Shown one piece after another: positions 1 through 6,299 of a stretch of 13,613 nt of DNA (the first letter of the stretch is position 1; every line of letters starts with the position of its first letter). The stretch spans positions 1 to 13,613 of the forward strand of contig CAKQKQ010000050.1 in the NCBI GenBank assembly GCA_934249265.1. The letters are read 5' to 3'. Below the pieces are notes generated by a model, which saw only the letters and a program-made list of their open reading frames with translations, searched no databases and was not told where the DNA came from. The translations under genes and the position numbers were made by a program. This DNA is from an uncultured Clostridia bacterium. Lineage in GTDB: Bacteria > Bacillota > Clostridia > Christensenellales > Borkfalkiaceae.

Positions 1-805
1 CTCTTACTCTCGACGCGCCCACGCCGACGAACATTTCAACGAACGCCGAACCGCTTATCGAGAAGAACGCTACGCCCGCCTCGCCCGCAACCGCTTTTGC
101 GAACAAAGTTTTACCCGTACCGGGGTTACCCACGAGCAAAACGCCCTTGGGAATTTTCGCCCCGAGGTCGGAAAACTTTTTGGGTGCTTTTAAGAATTCT
201 ACGACTTCTTTCAATTCTTCTTTTTCTTCTTCCGCGCCCGCCACGTCGTCGAACCTTACTTTAACGCCCGTGGTGACTTTCGCGGAAGTCTTGCCGTAAT
301 CGATCGCGCTGTTGTTTGCCCCGTTGACTTGTCTCATAAATAACATTATTACGAGGAAGCCGAGAATAAGGTAAACCGCCGGCATCAAAAGCGATGACCA
401 GATAGAGTTTGCGTTGGGGTCGGCGTAATTTATCTCGACAGAAGCGAGATTGTGCAACTGGATAAGCCACTCGTCTTGCAAGTCGTTGCGTGCATAACTC
501 GATTTATAAAGGAGTTGCTTGCCTTTATATGCTTTAATTACGTAAGTTTCGATTACTATTTTATCGATATTTTTATTGACAATATAATAAGTTGTGCCGT
601 TTATAGTAAAAGATTTTGCGGCACTGACTGCGGTGTCATTGTCTTTTTCAGCATCGAAGTTTTCTTGTGTGTAAACGCCTGCATTCTTGAAAAATTCAGT
701 TGTAGAAACTTCCGTTGATTTATCATATAAAAATAAAGATAACGCAACAACGATTACTACAATTACAGATACAAGAATCAACGTGATTTTCGTTGATTTT
801 TTCAT
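1..805 (-). CDS. ftsH: ATP-dependent zinc metalloprotease FtsH (N-terminal part, cut by window edge)
   Basis: Membrane-anchored AAA+ protease that degrades misfolded membrane proteins and short-lived regulators. Reading from ATG at 805, 268 residues are visible. They show a short cytoplasmic start, a first membrane helix at about 7-27, an extracytoplasmic domain at about 28-135, a second helix at about 137-157, and the start of the AAA domain from about 184 (VRFDDVAGAEEEKEEL). The Walker A loop GNPGTGKT is at 225-232, followed by the pore-loop region FVEMFVGVGASR. Walker B, the second region of homology and the HEXXH zinc site lie beyond the left edge; full FtsH is usually 600-700 residues. 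The start is fixed by GGAGG five bases upstream. Two departures from the usual family sequence are Asn226 in Walker A (normally Pro) and Ala254 where Asp is common. It appears to be transcribed alone from its own promoter. Family identity is very secure. Confidence 0.96.
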   Translation of the reverse strand, partial: MKKSTKITLILVSVIVVIVVALSLFLYDKSTEVSTTEFFKNAGVYTQENFDAEKDNDTAVSAAKSFTINGTTYYIVNKNIDKIVIETYVIKAYKGKQLLYKSSYARNDLQDEWLIQLHNLASVEINYADPNANSIWSSLLMPAVYLILGFLVIMLFMRQVNGANNSAIDYGKTSAKVTTGVKVRFDDVAGAEEEKEELKEVVEFLKAPKKFSDLGAKIPKGVLLVGNPGTGKTLFAKAVAGEAGVAFFSISGSAFVEMFVGVGASRVR

Positions 806-857
806 TGTTACCTCCAAAGTATAAACAAATGAATGTTTTATTAATTCTATTATATCT

Positions 858-886
858 ATTTTACCATAAAATATTTATATTTTCAA
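858..886 (-). promoter_or_regulatory. sigma-A-type promoter of ftsH
   Basis: On the minus strand, TTGAAA (886-881) and TAAAAT (863-858) are separated by 17 bases. TGG directly before the -10 hexamer makes it an extended -10. Transcription would start near 850, giving a leader of about 45 bases. This is seen by consensus match only. Confidence 0.6.
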
Positions 887-1692
887 TATAATTATCGGTT
901 TATTTAGGTTCTTAAAGAAAAATTTTTTCAAATTTTATCAAATAATCACAATAAAAACGGGCGAGTCAAGCGCGTGGAATTTGAAATTTTTACAAAGGCG
1001 TAATTTGGAGTGTTTTATTTACTTTAATCCAAATGAAGTTTTGTTTGTATTGATACAAATATGTAAGTCTACTTTGGAAGTTTTATTTGCAAGGTTGGAA
1101 ATTTACTTTGCGAACATATCAAAAAATTCTAAACATATTTCAAATATGCGCTTATTTGTTTAATATTGAGAAGTTTTATTTAAAAGTCCGCAAAAAACAG
1201 CGAGTGTGTTTGTGTTTTTAAGTAAAACTGATGTTTTTTTAAACCAAGAAGAGAAAAAATAATGTGTTTTTGCGTAAGGCTGCAAGGGGCTGAAACGGGG
1301 TTGATTTTAATTATAGTCAAAAGAGTTACTTCCCGTAGGCTACAATATTACCTTTATATACGGATAATTTAATTTATTTTTTTAACATCGCAAACTTGGT
1401 GTTGACTCCTAATAAGCCCGATATTGACGGTTTTATTTATTTTACAAATGGTAGCATGTTAAACGGTTACCACACCAACATACCAATAAATTGCTTAAAT
1501 CAATAAACAAGTTGGTGGAAATTTTATATATAAACTTTATGTTCTAATTTTGGTCTAATAAAAAACAAACGGGGAGTATCACAAAAAATTCAGACAAAGA
1601 AAAACAAAAAACTAAAAACAGATAAAACAATTAAAGTAATTAAAAAATATCTCAAAACAAAAACTAAAACCATATTATTTGCGCCCTTTAAT

Positions 1693-1712
1693 TTTTGCGC
1701 TATAGCGCAAAA
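1693..1712. repeat. perfect 20-bp palindrome
   Basis: TTTTGCGCTATAGCGCAAAA is fully self-complementary with no spacer. A further TTGCGCTATA lies about 30 bases downstream (1735-1744). It could be a dimeric protein binding site or a cruciform-prone element. Function unknown. Confidence 0.7.
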
Positions 1713-1861
1713 TACACTAATAAATTTTATTTCATTGCGCTATAAAACGCATAAATTACACACACCACAAGATAAATACAGCGTCTACAAAAATTATATT
1801 TTAAATGACTTTAAATTCGACTAAACGCATAAATAACACACAAAAAAACAAATCTTTCTCA

Positions 1862-1897
1862 ATTAACGCAACAGACAATTGATGTCTGGTGCGTAAT
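1862..1897. repeat. imperfect inverted repeat (stem-loop)
   Basis: CAGACA (1872-1877) pairs with TGTCTG (1883-1888). After one mismatch, ACGCA (1866-1870) pairs with TGCGT (1890-1894). The loop is five bases. No T-run follows on either side, so it does not look like a terminator. Confidence 0.5.
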
Positions 1898-2170
1898 ATT
1901 ATTTTGCGACTTTTATCTTTCTTAAATATCGCGCAATAAAAAACATCAATATTTCATATTTATATTTTTGTTTTTAATTGCCATTATCTATTTACGCAAC
2001 AATTATTACAAATATTATTTTAATCATTTAACCACAAAATTAGTAAAACGCAAGAAGTAAATCAACTTAAAATACATCAAAAACACATAAAATGACCCAA
2101 CCATACTACCATTAACATAAAAGCAGCATATATTAACAACAAAAAAACAAGATGCAAATATATTTATATT

Positions 2171-2201
2171 GTTTAAACATATGCAACGATGCTGTTTAAA
2201 C
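2171..2201. repeat. pair of GTTTAAAC palindromes
   Basis: GTTTAAAC occurs at 2171-2178 and 2194-2201, each within a similar context (TGTTTAAAC followed by A or G and then TAT). The centres are 23 bases apart, about two helical turns. This could be a paired operator; the binding protein is unknown. Confidence 0.4.
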
Positions 2202-2341
2202 GTATATAACCGACTCGCTAATATAAATTTGTGTCAAATACATTAAACTAATACAAATCATGCGAAAACCACGTTTTTAAAACGAGGGTTTTGATATGGA
2301 TTTACCAAAAAACACTCTAAATTACCCCTTAAAATGGTTAA

Positions 2342-2391
2342 AAAGCATAAAAACACCTTAAATCCAATGTTTTAGTGTGTTTTTATGCTTT
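2342..2391. repeat. 15-bp perfect stem-loop
   Basis: The arm at 2342-2356 (AAAGCATAAAAACAC) is the exact reverse complement of 2377-2391, with a 20-base loop between. No T-run follows directly. It lies between a possible 21-codon frame (2296-2361) and the parS array. Confidence 0.65.
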
Positions 2392-2434
2392 AAATCGCTA
2401 TTTTTAACAATATTTAATTAATTAACAATTAAAC

Positions 2435-2456
2435 CGATTAATTCTAATCGTTTTTT
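2435..2456 (+). terminator. weak terminator-like hairpin on the plus strand
   Basis: CGATTA (2435-2440) pairs with TAATCG (2445-2450) around a four-base loop, and six T residues follow at 2451-2456. The stem is short and A+T-rich, so this is only a candidate. If real, it would end a plus-strand transcript arising inside the gene-free block, just before the parS array. Confidence 0.3.
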
Positions 2457-2477
2457 ACATGTCTAATCCTATTGTTG

Positions 2478-2493
2478 TGTTTCACGTGAAACA
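2478..2493. promoter_or_regulatory. parS: parS site 1 (ParB/Spo0J binding)
   Basis: TGTTTCACGTGAAACA is a perfect 16-bp palindrome identical to the well-established bacterial parS consensus recognised by ParB (Spo0J). ParB loads here as a CTP-dependent clamp, spreads along the DNA and recruits SMC for origin segregation. First of three sites. Confidence 0.93.
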
Positions 2494-2517
2494 ATTTTAA
2501 GTTTATCATGAAGCCAA

Positions 2518-2533
2518 TGTTTCACGTGAAACA
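2518..2533. promoter_or_regulatory. parS: parS site 2 (ParB/Spo0J binding)
   Basis: Second identical 16-bp copy of the parS palindrome, starting exactly 40 bp after the first. Confidence 0.93.
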
Positions 2534-2557
2534 TTAACAACTGTGTAAATATATCAT

Positions 2558-2573
2558 TGTTTCACGTGAAACA
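2558..2573. promoter_or_regulatory. parS: parS site 3 (ParB/Spo0J binding)
   Basis: Third identical 16-bp copy, again exactly 40 bp after the previous one. Its right end runs into the A-tract that forms the U-run of the cvpA terminator. Confidence 0.93.
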
Positions 2574-2602
2574 AAAAAATAAGAGGGTGTAACCCTCTTA
2601 TT
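2573..2602 (-). terminator. intrinsic terminator of cvpA
   Basis: On the minus strand the 10-bp stem AATAAGAGGG / CCCTCTTATT, with a five-base loop (2578-2602), is followed by seven T residues (2579-2573). The cvpA stop codon lies inside the stem. It should stop minus-strand transcription just before it enters the parS array. Confidence 0.85.
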
Positions 2603-3299
2603 TGGTTAAATAATTAAATAAATAAACAAAAATATTGTATTTTGATATAAAACTTGCAACTTTTGACTCCGCGATCGCTTGAGAAAGCCAAGTACTTACG
2701 GGTGCAAGGGTATTTATAACGAATAGCACGAAATAAATTAGCAGTAAACCCTTAATTGCTCCCAATAGTAAACCTAAGATTTTATCTAAAGTGCCGATTA
2801 TTACCATTTTATTGAATAGTGCTGCGATTTTTTTAAGTATCCAAAATGCAATTTTGCATAATATGAATATTACGGCAAAACAAGCAATTAATAATAAGTA
2901 TTTTGCTACAACGCCGGCTAAAATTGCTGCAAGGGAAGTGGTTTCTATCCCTTCGGAGGCTTTTGCAACTGCTTTTATTATAAATTCCGGTACGTGCAGA
3001 CTTTCAAGGTTGGATTTAAACGTTTCCGGATTAAATTCTGCTGCTAAAACGCTGTTTTTTGCAAAAAGTGAAGTAAGTTTATCGGTTAATGGTGTTAGTG
3101 CGTCAAATTTTGTTGATATTAGTTTAAGTAAGTCGTCGCAGAGGCAATACGCTATAATAATTGAGGCGATGCCTGCAACCAAACTGATGATTTGGCTTAA
3201 AAAGCCTTTCTTCCAGCCGACTATAATATATATCAATAATAGTATGCATATAACTATATCGACTGCGACTGATTTAACTTGCGTGTGTAATAGTAACAT
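2598..3299 (-). CDS. CvpA family membrane protein
   Basis: Integral membrane protein of the CvpA (colicin V production) family. The family was named from an E. coli gene needed for colicin V production; its biochemical role in Bacillota is not established. The 233 residues show four likely membrane helices at about 12-29, 35-54, 122-149 and 171-196. Two family features are visible: the WKKGF turn after helix 1, and the LDKILGLLLGAIKGLLL stretch at the start of helix 4, resembling the conserved D-x-x-x-G-x-x-x-G-x-x-KG pattern. It is longer than the usual 160-180 residues because of a polar segment of about 65 residues between helices 2 and 3. The start is fixed by AAAGGAGGA five bases before ATG. 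It is transcribed alone, divergently from yyaC, and ends in a strong terminator beside the parS array. The family call is fairly secure. Confidence 0.82.
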   Translation of the reverse strand: MLLLHTQVKSVAVDIVICILLLIYIIVGWKKGFLSQIISLVAGIASIIIAYCLCDDLLKLISTKFDALTPLTDKLTSLFAKNSVLAAEFNPETFKSNLESLHVPEFIIKAVAKASEGIETTSLAAILAGVVAKYLLLIACFAVIFILCKIAFWILKKIAALFNKMVIIGTLDKILGLLLGAIKGLLLIYFVLFVINTLAPVSTWLSQAIAESKVASFISKYNIFVYLFNYLTK

Positions 3300-3313
3300 G
3301 AATCCTCCTTTGT

Positions 3314-3343
3314 TTGATGATTAGTGAATAAATTTTGTAATAT
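3314..3343 (+). promoter_or_regulatory. possible promoter of yyaC
   Basis: TTGATG (3314-3319), an 18-base spacer and TAATAT (3338-3343) would start transcription about 10 bases before the yyaC ATG. There would then be no room for a Shine-Dalgarno site, and none is seen. A forespore sigma factor promoter is equally possible from the family's known expression, but no clear sigma-F or sigma-G match was found. Confidence 0.3.
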
Positions 3344-3360
3344 ATGTCAAGAATATATCT

Positions 3361-3879
3361 ATGAGTTATTTATCGGTTAATATAAATGATAATTGCGCTA
3401 AATTTGGGTTATCTGGCGCATTAAAACGTCTTGGCTATAGTGCAAAAAGTGATATTATAATGTGCGTTGGTACAGATAGTGTTGTTGGTGATTCGTTAGC
3501 ACCGATGGTGGGTAGTTTACTGAAAAATGCAATGCCAAATGCGTATATTTATGGCGCGTTAGATAAACCGATTACTGCGCTAAACGTTGCGCCGTTTTAT
3601 AATAAGATAAAAACGCTGCATCCCAAGTCGAAAATACTTGTAATCGACGCTGCTGTGGGTAGTAGAGAAGATATTGGGGTTGTTAGAGTGATAGATGGAG
3701 CAATTTGCCCGGGGTTGGGAGTTAAAAAGAACCTCGGATTAATCGGTGATATCGGAATAATCGGAATTGTTACCAAAAGAAGTAAACTGTTTATGGAAAA
3801 TCTATGTTCGACCCGAGTAGGGTTGGTTTACTCGATGGCAAGCCTAATTTCGCAGTCGATTTTAATGTGTTTAGCGTAA
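3361..3879 (+). CDS. yyaC: YyaC-type sporulation protein (DUF1256, Gpr-like fold)
   Basis: Member of the YyaC family of sporulation proteins, which is related to the germination protease Gpr; its exact substrate is not known. The 172 residues match the family's typical size and begin the conserved core with VGTDSVVGDSLAPMVGSLL (about residues 37-55). This is followed by GALDKPITALN, a hydrophobic strand ending in IDAAVGSREDIG, and a glycine-rich PGLGVKKNLGLIGDIGIIGI stretch. There is no signal peptide, so it should act in the cytoplasm of the developing spore. No Shine-Dalgarno site precedes ATG 3361. It is divergent from cvpA across 61 bp. In B. subtilis yyaC lies next to spo0J (parB) near the origin, so its place beside parS fits an old gene-order relationship. 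Its codons end mostly in T or A, unlike the C-ending preference of gltX and the ATPase genes. Confidence 0.88.
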   Translation: MSYLSVNINDNCAKFGLSGALKRLGYSAKSDIIMCVGTDSVVGDSLAPMVGSLLKNAMPNAYIYGALDKPITALNVAPFYNKIKTLHPKSKILVIDAAVGSREDIGVVRVIDGAICPGLGVKKNLGLIGDIGIIGIVTKRSKLFMENLCSTRVGLVYSMASLISQSILMCLA

Positions 3880-4044
3880 AAATAGGGCACAAAAAATCGT
3901 TCAAAAACAGGTATATTCTCTGTAAATGCGTTTAAATGGTAAATTACTAAAATTACACAAAAATCAACACAAAACCACCGTAATAACGCTGTTTTAAGTA
4001 TCAAAAGTGTGTAAAAATCGGTAAAATTTGCTCAAAAAACGCAA

Positions 4045-4701
4045 TTAATCGTTTAATGTTTGTTTAATTATGCGAATGGCGTCGGTTCGGTTGTCTGCTT
4101 CCAATTTGTTGTAAACCGTGCTTATATAATTCCTTGCTGTGCCTTCGGTTATGTCTAAAGCAGAAGAAATTTGCTTATTATTAAAACCTTCGTAAACCAT
4201 TAGTGCAAATTCAACCTCTCTGTCGGATAGATTAAACTGTTTTTTTAGTTTAATTTCTCTATCGTTTTTTACGTTTTTCGCCGCATTTGCTATTTTTTTT
4301 GCTATAATCGACGGTAAAATGGTATCGCCATTGTTTACGTTGATAATTGAGTCAATTAATGTGGTTGAATTTGTTGATTTTAACAAATATCCGCTTGCGC
4401 CAAGGTTTAAAGCGTCCAAAATATATTCATAATCGTCGAAAGTAGTTAATATTAACACCTTAACATTAGGGAAATCGCGCTTAATTTGCGCTGTTGTAAT
4501 AACGCCGTTTTGCTTTGGCATGCGTATATCCATCAAAACAACGTCGGGAAGGAGTGTTCTTGTCTTATTATATGCTTCTTCACCGTCAAAAGCGCATCCG
4601 ACTACGTTTATTTGGCTATTTGTAGATAAAATAGTAACTATTCCGTCAACGATCATTTTTTGGTCGTCAACAACCAACACCTTTATCACTTTATTCTCCA
4701 T
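4045..4701 (-). CDS. NarL/LuxR-type response regulator
   Basis: Cytoplasmic DNA-binding response regulator, 218 residues from ATG 4701. The receiver domain covers about 1-120, with acidic pocket Asp12-Asp13, phosphoacceptor Asp58 (VVLMDIRMP), Thr86/Thr87 and Lys108 (SGYLLKS). A LuxR-type helix-turn-helix follows (LSDREVEFALMVYEGFNNKQISSALDI... then GTARNYISTVYNKL). An upstream in-frame ATG at 4761 would add 20 residues. That ATG lies directly beside a promoter-like TATGGTAAAAT, so the transcript should begin inside the extension; I therefore prefer 4701, where the receiver normally starts. Neither start has a Shine-Dalgarno site. The histidine kinase immediately upstream on the same strand is the obvious partner, although about 270 bp and a separate promoter lie between them. 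The target genes are unknown. Confidence 0.92.
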   Translation of the reverse strand: MENKVIKVLVVDDQKMIVDGIVTILSTNSQINVVGCAFDGEEAYNKTRTLLPDVVLMDIRMPKQNGVITTAQIKRDFPNVKVLILTTFDDYEYILDALNLGASGYLLKSTNSTTLIDSIINVNNGDTILPSIIAKKIANAAKNVKNDREIKLKKQFNLSDREVEFALMVYEGFNNKQISSALDITEGTARNYISTVYNKLEADNRTDAIRIIKQTLND

Positions 4702-4741
4702 ATACAAAATATTTAGTAAATATGTCGCAATTACAGCATAC

Positions 4742-4789
4742 GTATTGCTTAAACGTGACATATTTTACCATAATATTTCCAAGCAATAC
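4742..4789. repeat. 9-bp inverted repeat around the response-regulator promoter
   Basis: GTATTGCTT (4742-4750) and AAGCAATAC (4781-4789) are perfect reverse complements 30 bases apart. They bracket the -10 element and overlap the putative -35. This arrangement suits an operator, possibly for autoregulation. Confidence 0.45.
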
Positions 4790-4791
4790 AA
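4762..4791 (-). promoter_or_regulatory. possible promoter of the response regulator gene
   Basis: On the minus strand, TTGTAT (4791-4786), an 18-base spacer and TAAAAT (4767-4762) with a TGG extension. The 11-mer TATGGTAAAAT is identical to that in the ftsH promoter. The -35 is weak. Confidence 0.45.
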
Positions 4792-4970
4792 AAGCGCAAT
4801 TTAATTAAAAATTGTTTTAACAATAGAAATAGATAATAGCGATAACTATTGTCATTAAATTATATACCAAAACAAAAATAAAATCAATACTTTTAATAAA
4901 ATAGTAAAAACCTAAAAGAGCATAAATAAAAGCATTGTAATACATTAATATGTCAATAAGTCCGATAAAG

Positions 4971-6164
4971 TTAATCGGAAACATAGGGGTAAGGAATAAC
5001 GAATTTAATCTCGCTGCCGTCGGTTTTAGAAGAGGTAAAGGAGAAAGAAATATTAAATTTTTCCGCCATTGACTTCATTGACGAGAGTCCGAAACCGGCT
5101 TGATAATTTTCGTTACCCACGCCGTTGTCGCTCAAACTAAAAATCACGGTATCGTTTTTGCGTGTAAATTCAAAGAAAAACGCAGTGCTTTTGCCATGTC
5201 TTATTCCGTTGTTTAAACCCTCTTTAAGCGAGTTATATAAAAACAAAGATAAGTCGTAAGGCAGTTTTATACTATCGTCGATTTTAGAGCGAATGTTGAT
5301 ATTTGTGTTGTCGGTCGTTTGAGTGATCGCATCTTCAAAGTGTTGAACCAAATTAAACGAAACGTCGTTATCGGATAGCAGTTTGACCGATTCGCGCAGT
5401 TCTTCAAGTGCTTTTACGGCGGTAATGTTGGAAGAAACTATTTTGCGTTTTGCGTCCTCGATATCCGTATCGATTATAAGTTTTGCCGCTTCGGTTTGCA
5501 TAATTATAGTCGTAATAGCGTGTCCTGTGGTGTCGTGAATTTGTTTTGCTATGCGGCTGCGCTCTTTTAATCTGGCTGCTTCCTCGATTTTTTTATTAGC
5601 CTCTAACAGTTCGTTTTCTTTTTCGGTGAGTTCTGCCAAAGTCTTTTTTAAATCTTTGTTTTTGGAGTATAGGGTGAGACCGAATTCAAAAACAGTGAAA
5701 AACACGACGAATACGAAAGTTTCGCTTAAAATATTAAAGGCTACAGAAACTACGTCGTTGCCTATGGTGTTTGCGAAAAACATCGTTGCGATCATGCCGA
5801 CAAGATAACTGAATGTGAGTGCTGCCGCCTCGTAAAACGTTGTGTAAAACAAGTCGGAAGCAAGAATAAGCAAAAACAATGTTGACATGTATATTTTATT
5901 TACGCTGAACGTGTAAAACATCGGCAACACTGCAAAGAAGTCAAAAATGTAAAATAGCAACTTATATTTAAACTTGTCAAAGTGTTTTATCTTTAAAATA
6001 TAAGACGCGATAACCCAACTTGTACAAACGACAAATATATACCATCTGCTCGGTTTGAGATATACGGTTGCTGTAAAGATGACAATTAATATCACGAAAA
6101 CCATGTTTCGGATCAACCTCAACAACTTGCTTTCGCTCAACAAAATTTTATTTTTATTACTCAT
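4971..6164 (-). CDS. sensor histidine kinase (HisKA_3 / NarL-partner type)
   Basis: Membrane sensor kinase that should phosphorylate the NarL-type regulator encoded just downstream. Numbered from an upstream ATG at 6233, several hydrophobic helices span about 42-185 with only short loops, so no large extracytoplasmic sensor is visible. A coiled coil follows at about 190-222. The HisKA_3 dimerisation box is RSRIAKQIHDTTGHA, with phosphoacceptor His233. The ATPase domain has an N-box (LKEGLNNGIRHG, Asn341/342), a G1 box (DNGVG, 369-373) and FGLSSM (381-386). The start is uncertain. ATG 6233 gives 420 residues with GGAGG 17 bases away, which is too far. ATG 6164 gives 397 residues (MSNKNK) and has no Shine-Dalgarno. 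I chose 6164 because the extra stretch overlaps a palindrome and looks non-coding. The signal sensed cannot be inferred. Confidence 0.9.
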   Translation of the reverse strand: MSNKNKILLSESKLLRLIRNMVFVILIVIFTATVYLKPSRWYIFVVCTSWVIASYILKIKHFDKFKYKLLFYIFDFFAVLPMFYTFSVNKIYMSTLFLLILASDLFYTTFYEAAALTFSYLVGMIATMFFANTIGNDVVSVAFNILSETFVFVVFFTVFEFGLTLYSKNKDLKKTLAELTEKENELLEANKKIEEAARLKERSRIAKQIHDTTGHAITTIIMQTEAAKLIIDTDIEDAKRKIVSSNITAVKALEELRESVKLLSDNDVSFNLVQHFEDAITQTTDNTNINIRSKIDDSIKLPYDLSLFLYNSLKEGLNNGIRHGKSTAFFFEFTRKNDTVIFSLSDNGVGNENYQAGFGLSSMKSMAEKFNISFSFTSSKTDGSEIKFVIPYPYVSD

Positions 6165-6177
6165 AATGAAACAAACT

Positions 6178-6192
6178 GCGGAAAATTTCCGC
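6178..6192. repeat. 15-base inverted repeat upstream of the kinase start
   Basis: GCGGAAAATTTCCGC consists of seven paired bases around one central base. It lies 13 bases before ATG 6164, or inside the coding sequence if the kinase starts at 6233. A second palindrome, CGTAAATTTACG, lies at 6263-6274 further upstream. Either could be an operator. Confidence 0.4.
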
Positions 6193-6299
6193 TTATAAAA
6201 ATTGCAAAATTTTAAAGTAAAATCATCGGCCAAACGAAAACAAAAAATCGCCTCCGCAACGCCGTAAATTTACGACTTATAAAATTCGCCATAGTAAAG

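Larger units (their letters stand above)
806..2477. other. long A+T-rich gene-free region
   Basis: About 1.7 kb with no convincing protein gene, tRNA, rRNA or CRISPR array. The plus strand is G/T-rich on the left (961-1320: 72 G against 36 C by hand count) and A/C-rich on the right (1561-2160: 48 G against 103 C). The block contains a 20-bp palindrome, an imperfect hairpin, a GTTTAAAC pair, a 15-bp stem-loop and a terminator-like hairpin, listed separately, and leads into the parS array. A 60-codon TTG-initiated frame at 981-1163 has no family resemblance and is not called as a gene. No cluster of DnaA boxes or convincing dif site was seen. Confidence 0.7.

Noticed and set aside
981..1163. 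60-codon open frame in the gene-free block
   Set aside because: It begins with TTG, lacks a ribosome site, shows no known domain, and is rich in residues expected from G/T-rich DNA. The 21-bp near-repeat inside it (1074-1115, 15 of 21 matching) is too weak to call.
1265..1350. tmRNA, riboswitch or other structured RNA
   Set aside because: A G-rich patch (GGGGCTGAAACGGGG) and a CCCGT downstream could pair, but no known family's conserved core was recognised and no terminator follows.
1510..1560. dif (XerCD) recombination site
   Set aside because: A+T-rich stretches here loosely resemble dif, but no 28-bp match with recognisable XerC and XerD half-sites was found.
806..2597. Chromosomal replication origin (oriC)
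   Set aside because: The parS array and A+T-rich DNA invite this, but I found no cluster of TTATCCACA-type DnaA boxes and no dnaA or dnaN, and the composition switch has terminus-like polarity.
4702..4761. N-terminal extension of the response regulator
   Set aside because: The extension (ATG 4761) abuts a promoter-like element, has no ribosome site and lies before the normal receiver start, so ATG 4701 is preferred.
4961..4979. Terminator after the histidine kinase
   Set aside because: TCCGAT/ATCGGA forms only a 6-bp stem overlapping the stop codon and is not followed by a T-run on the minus strand.
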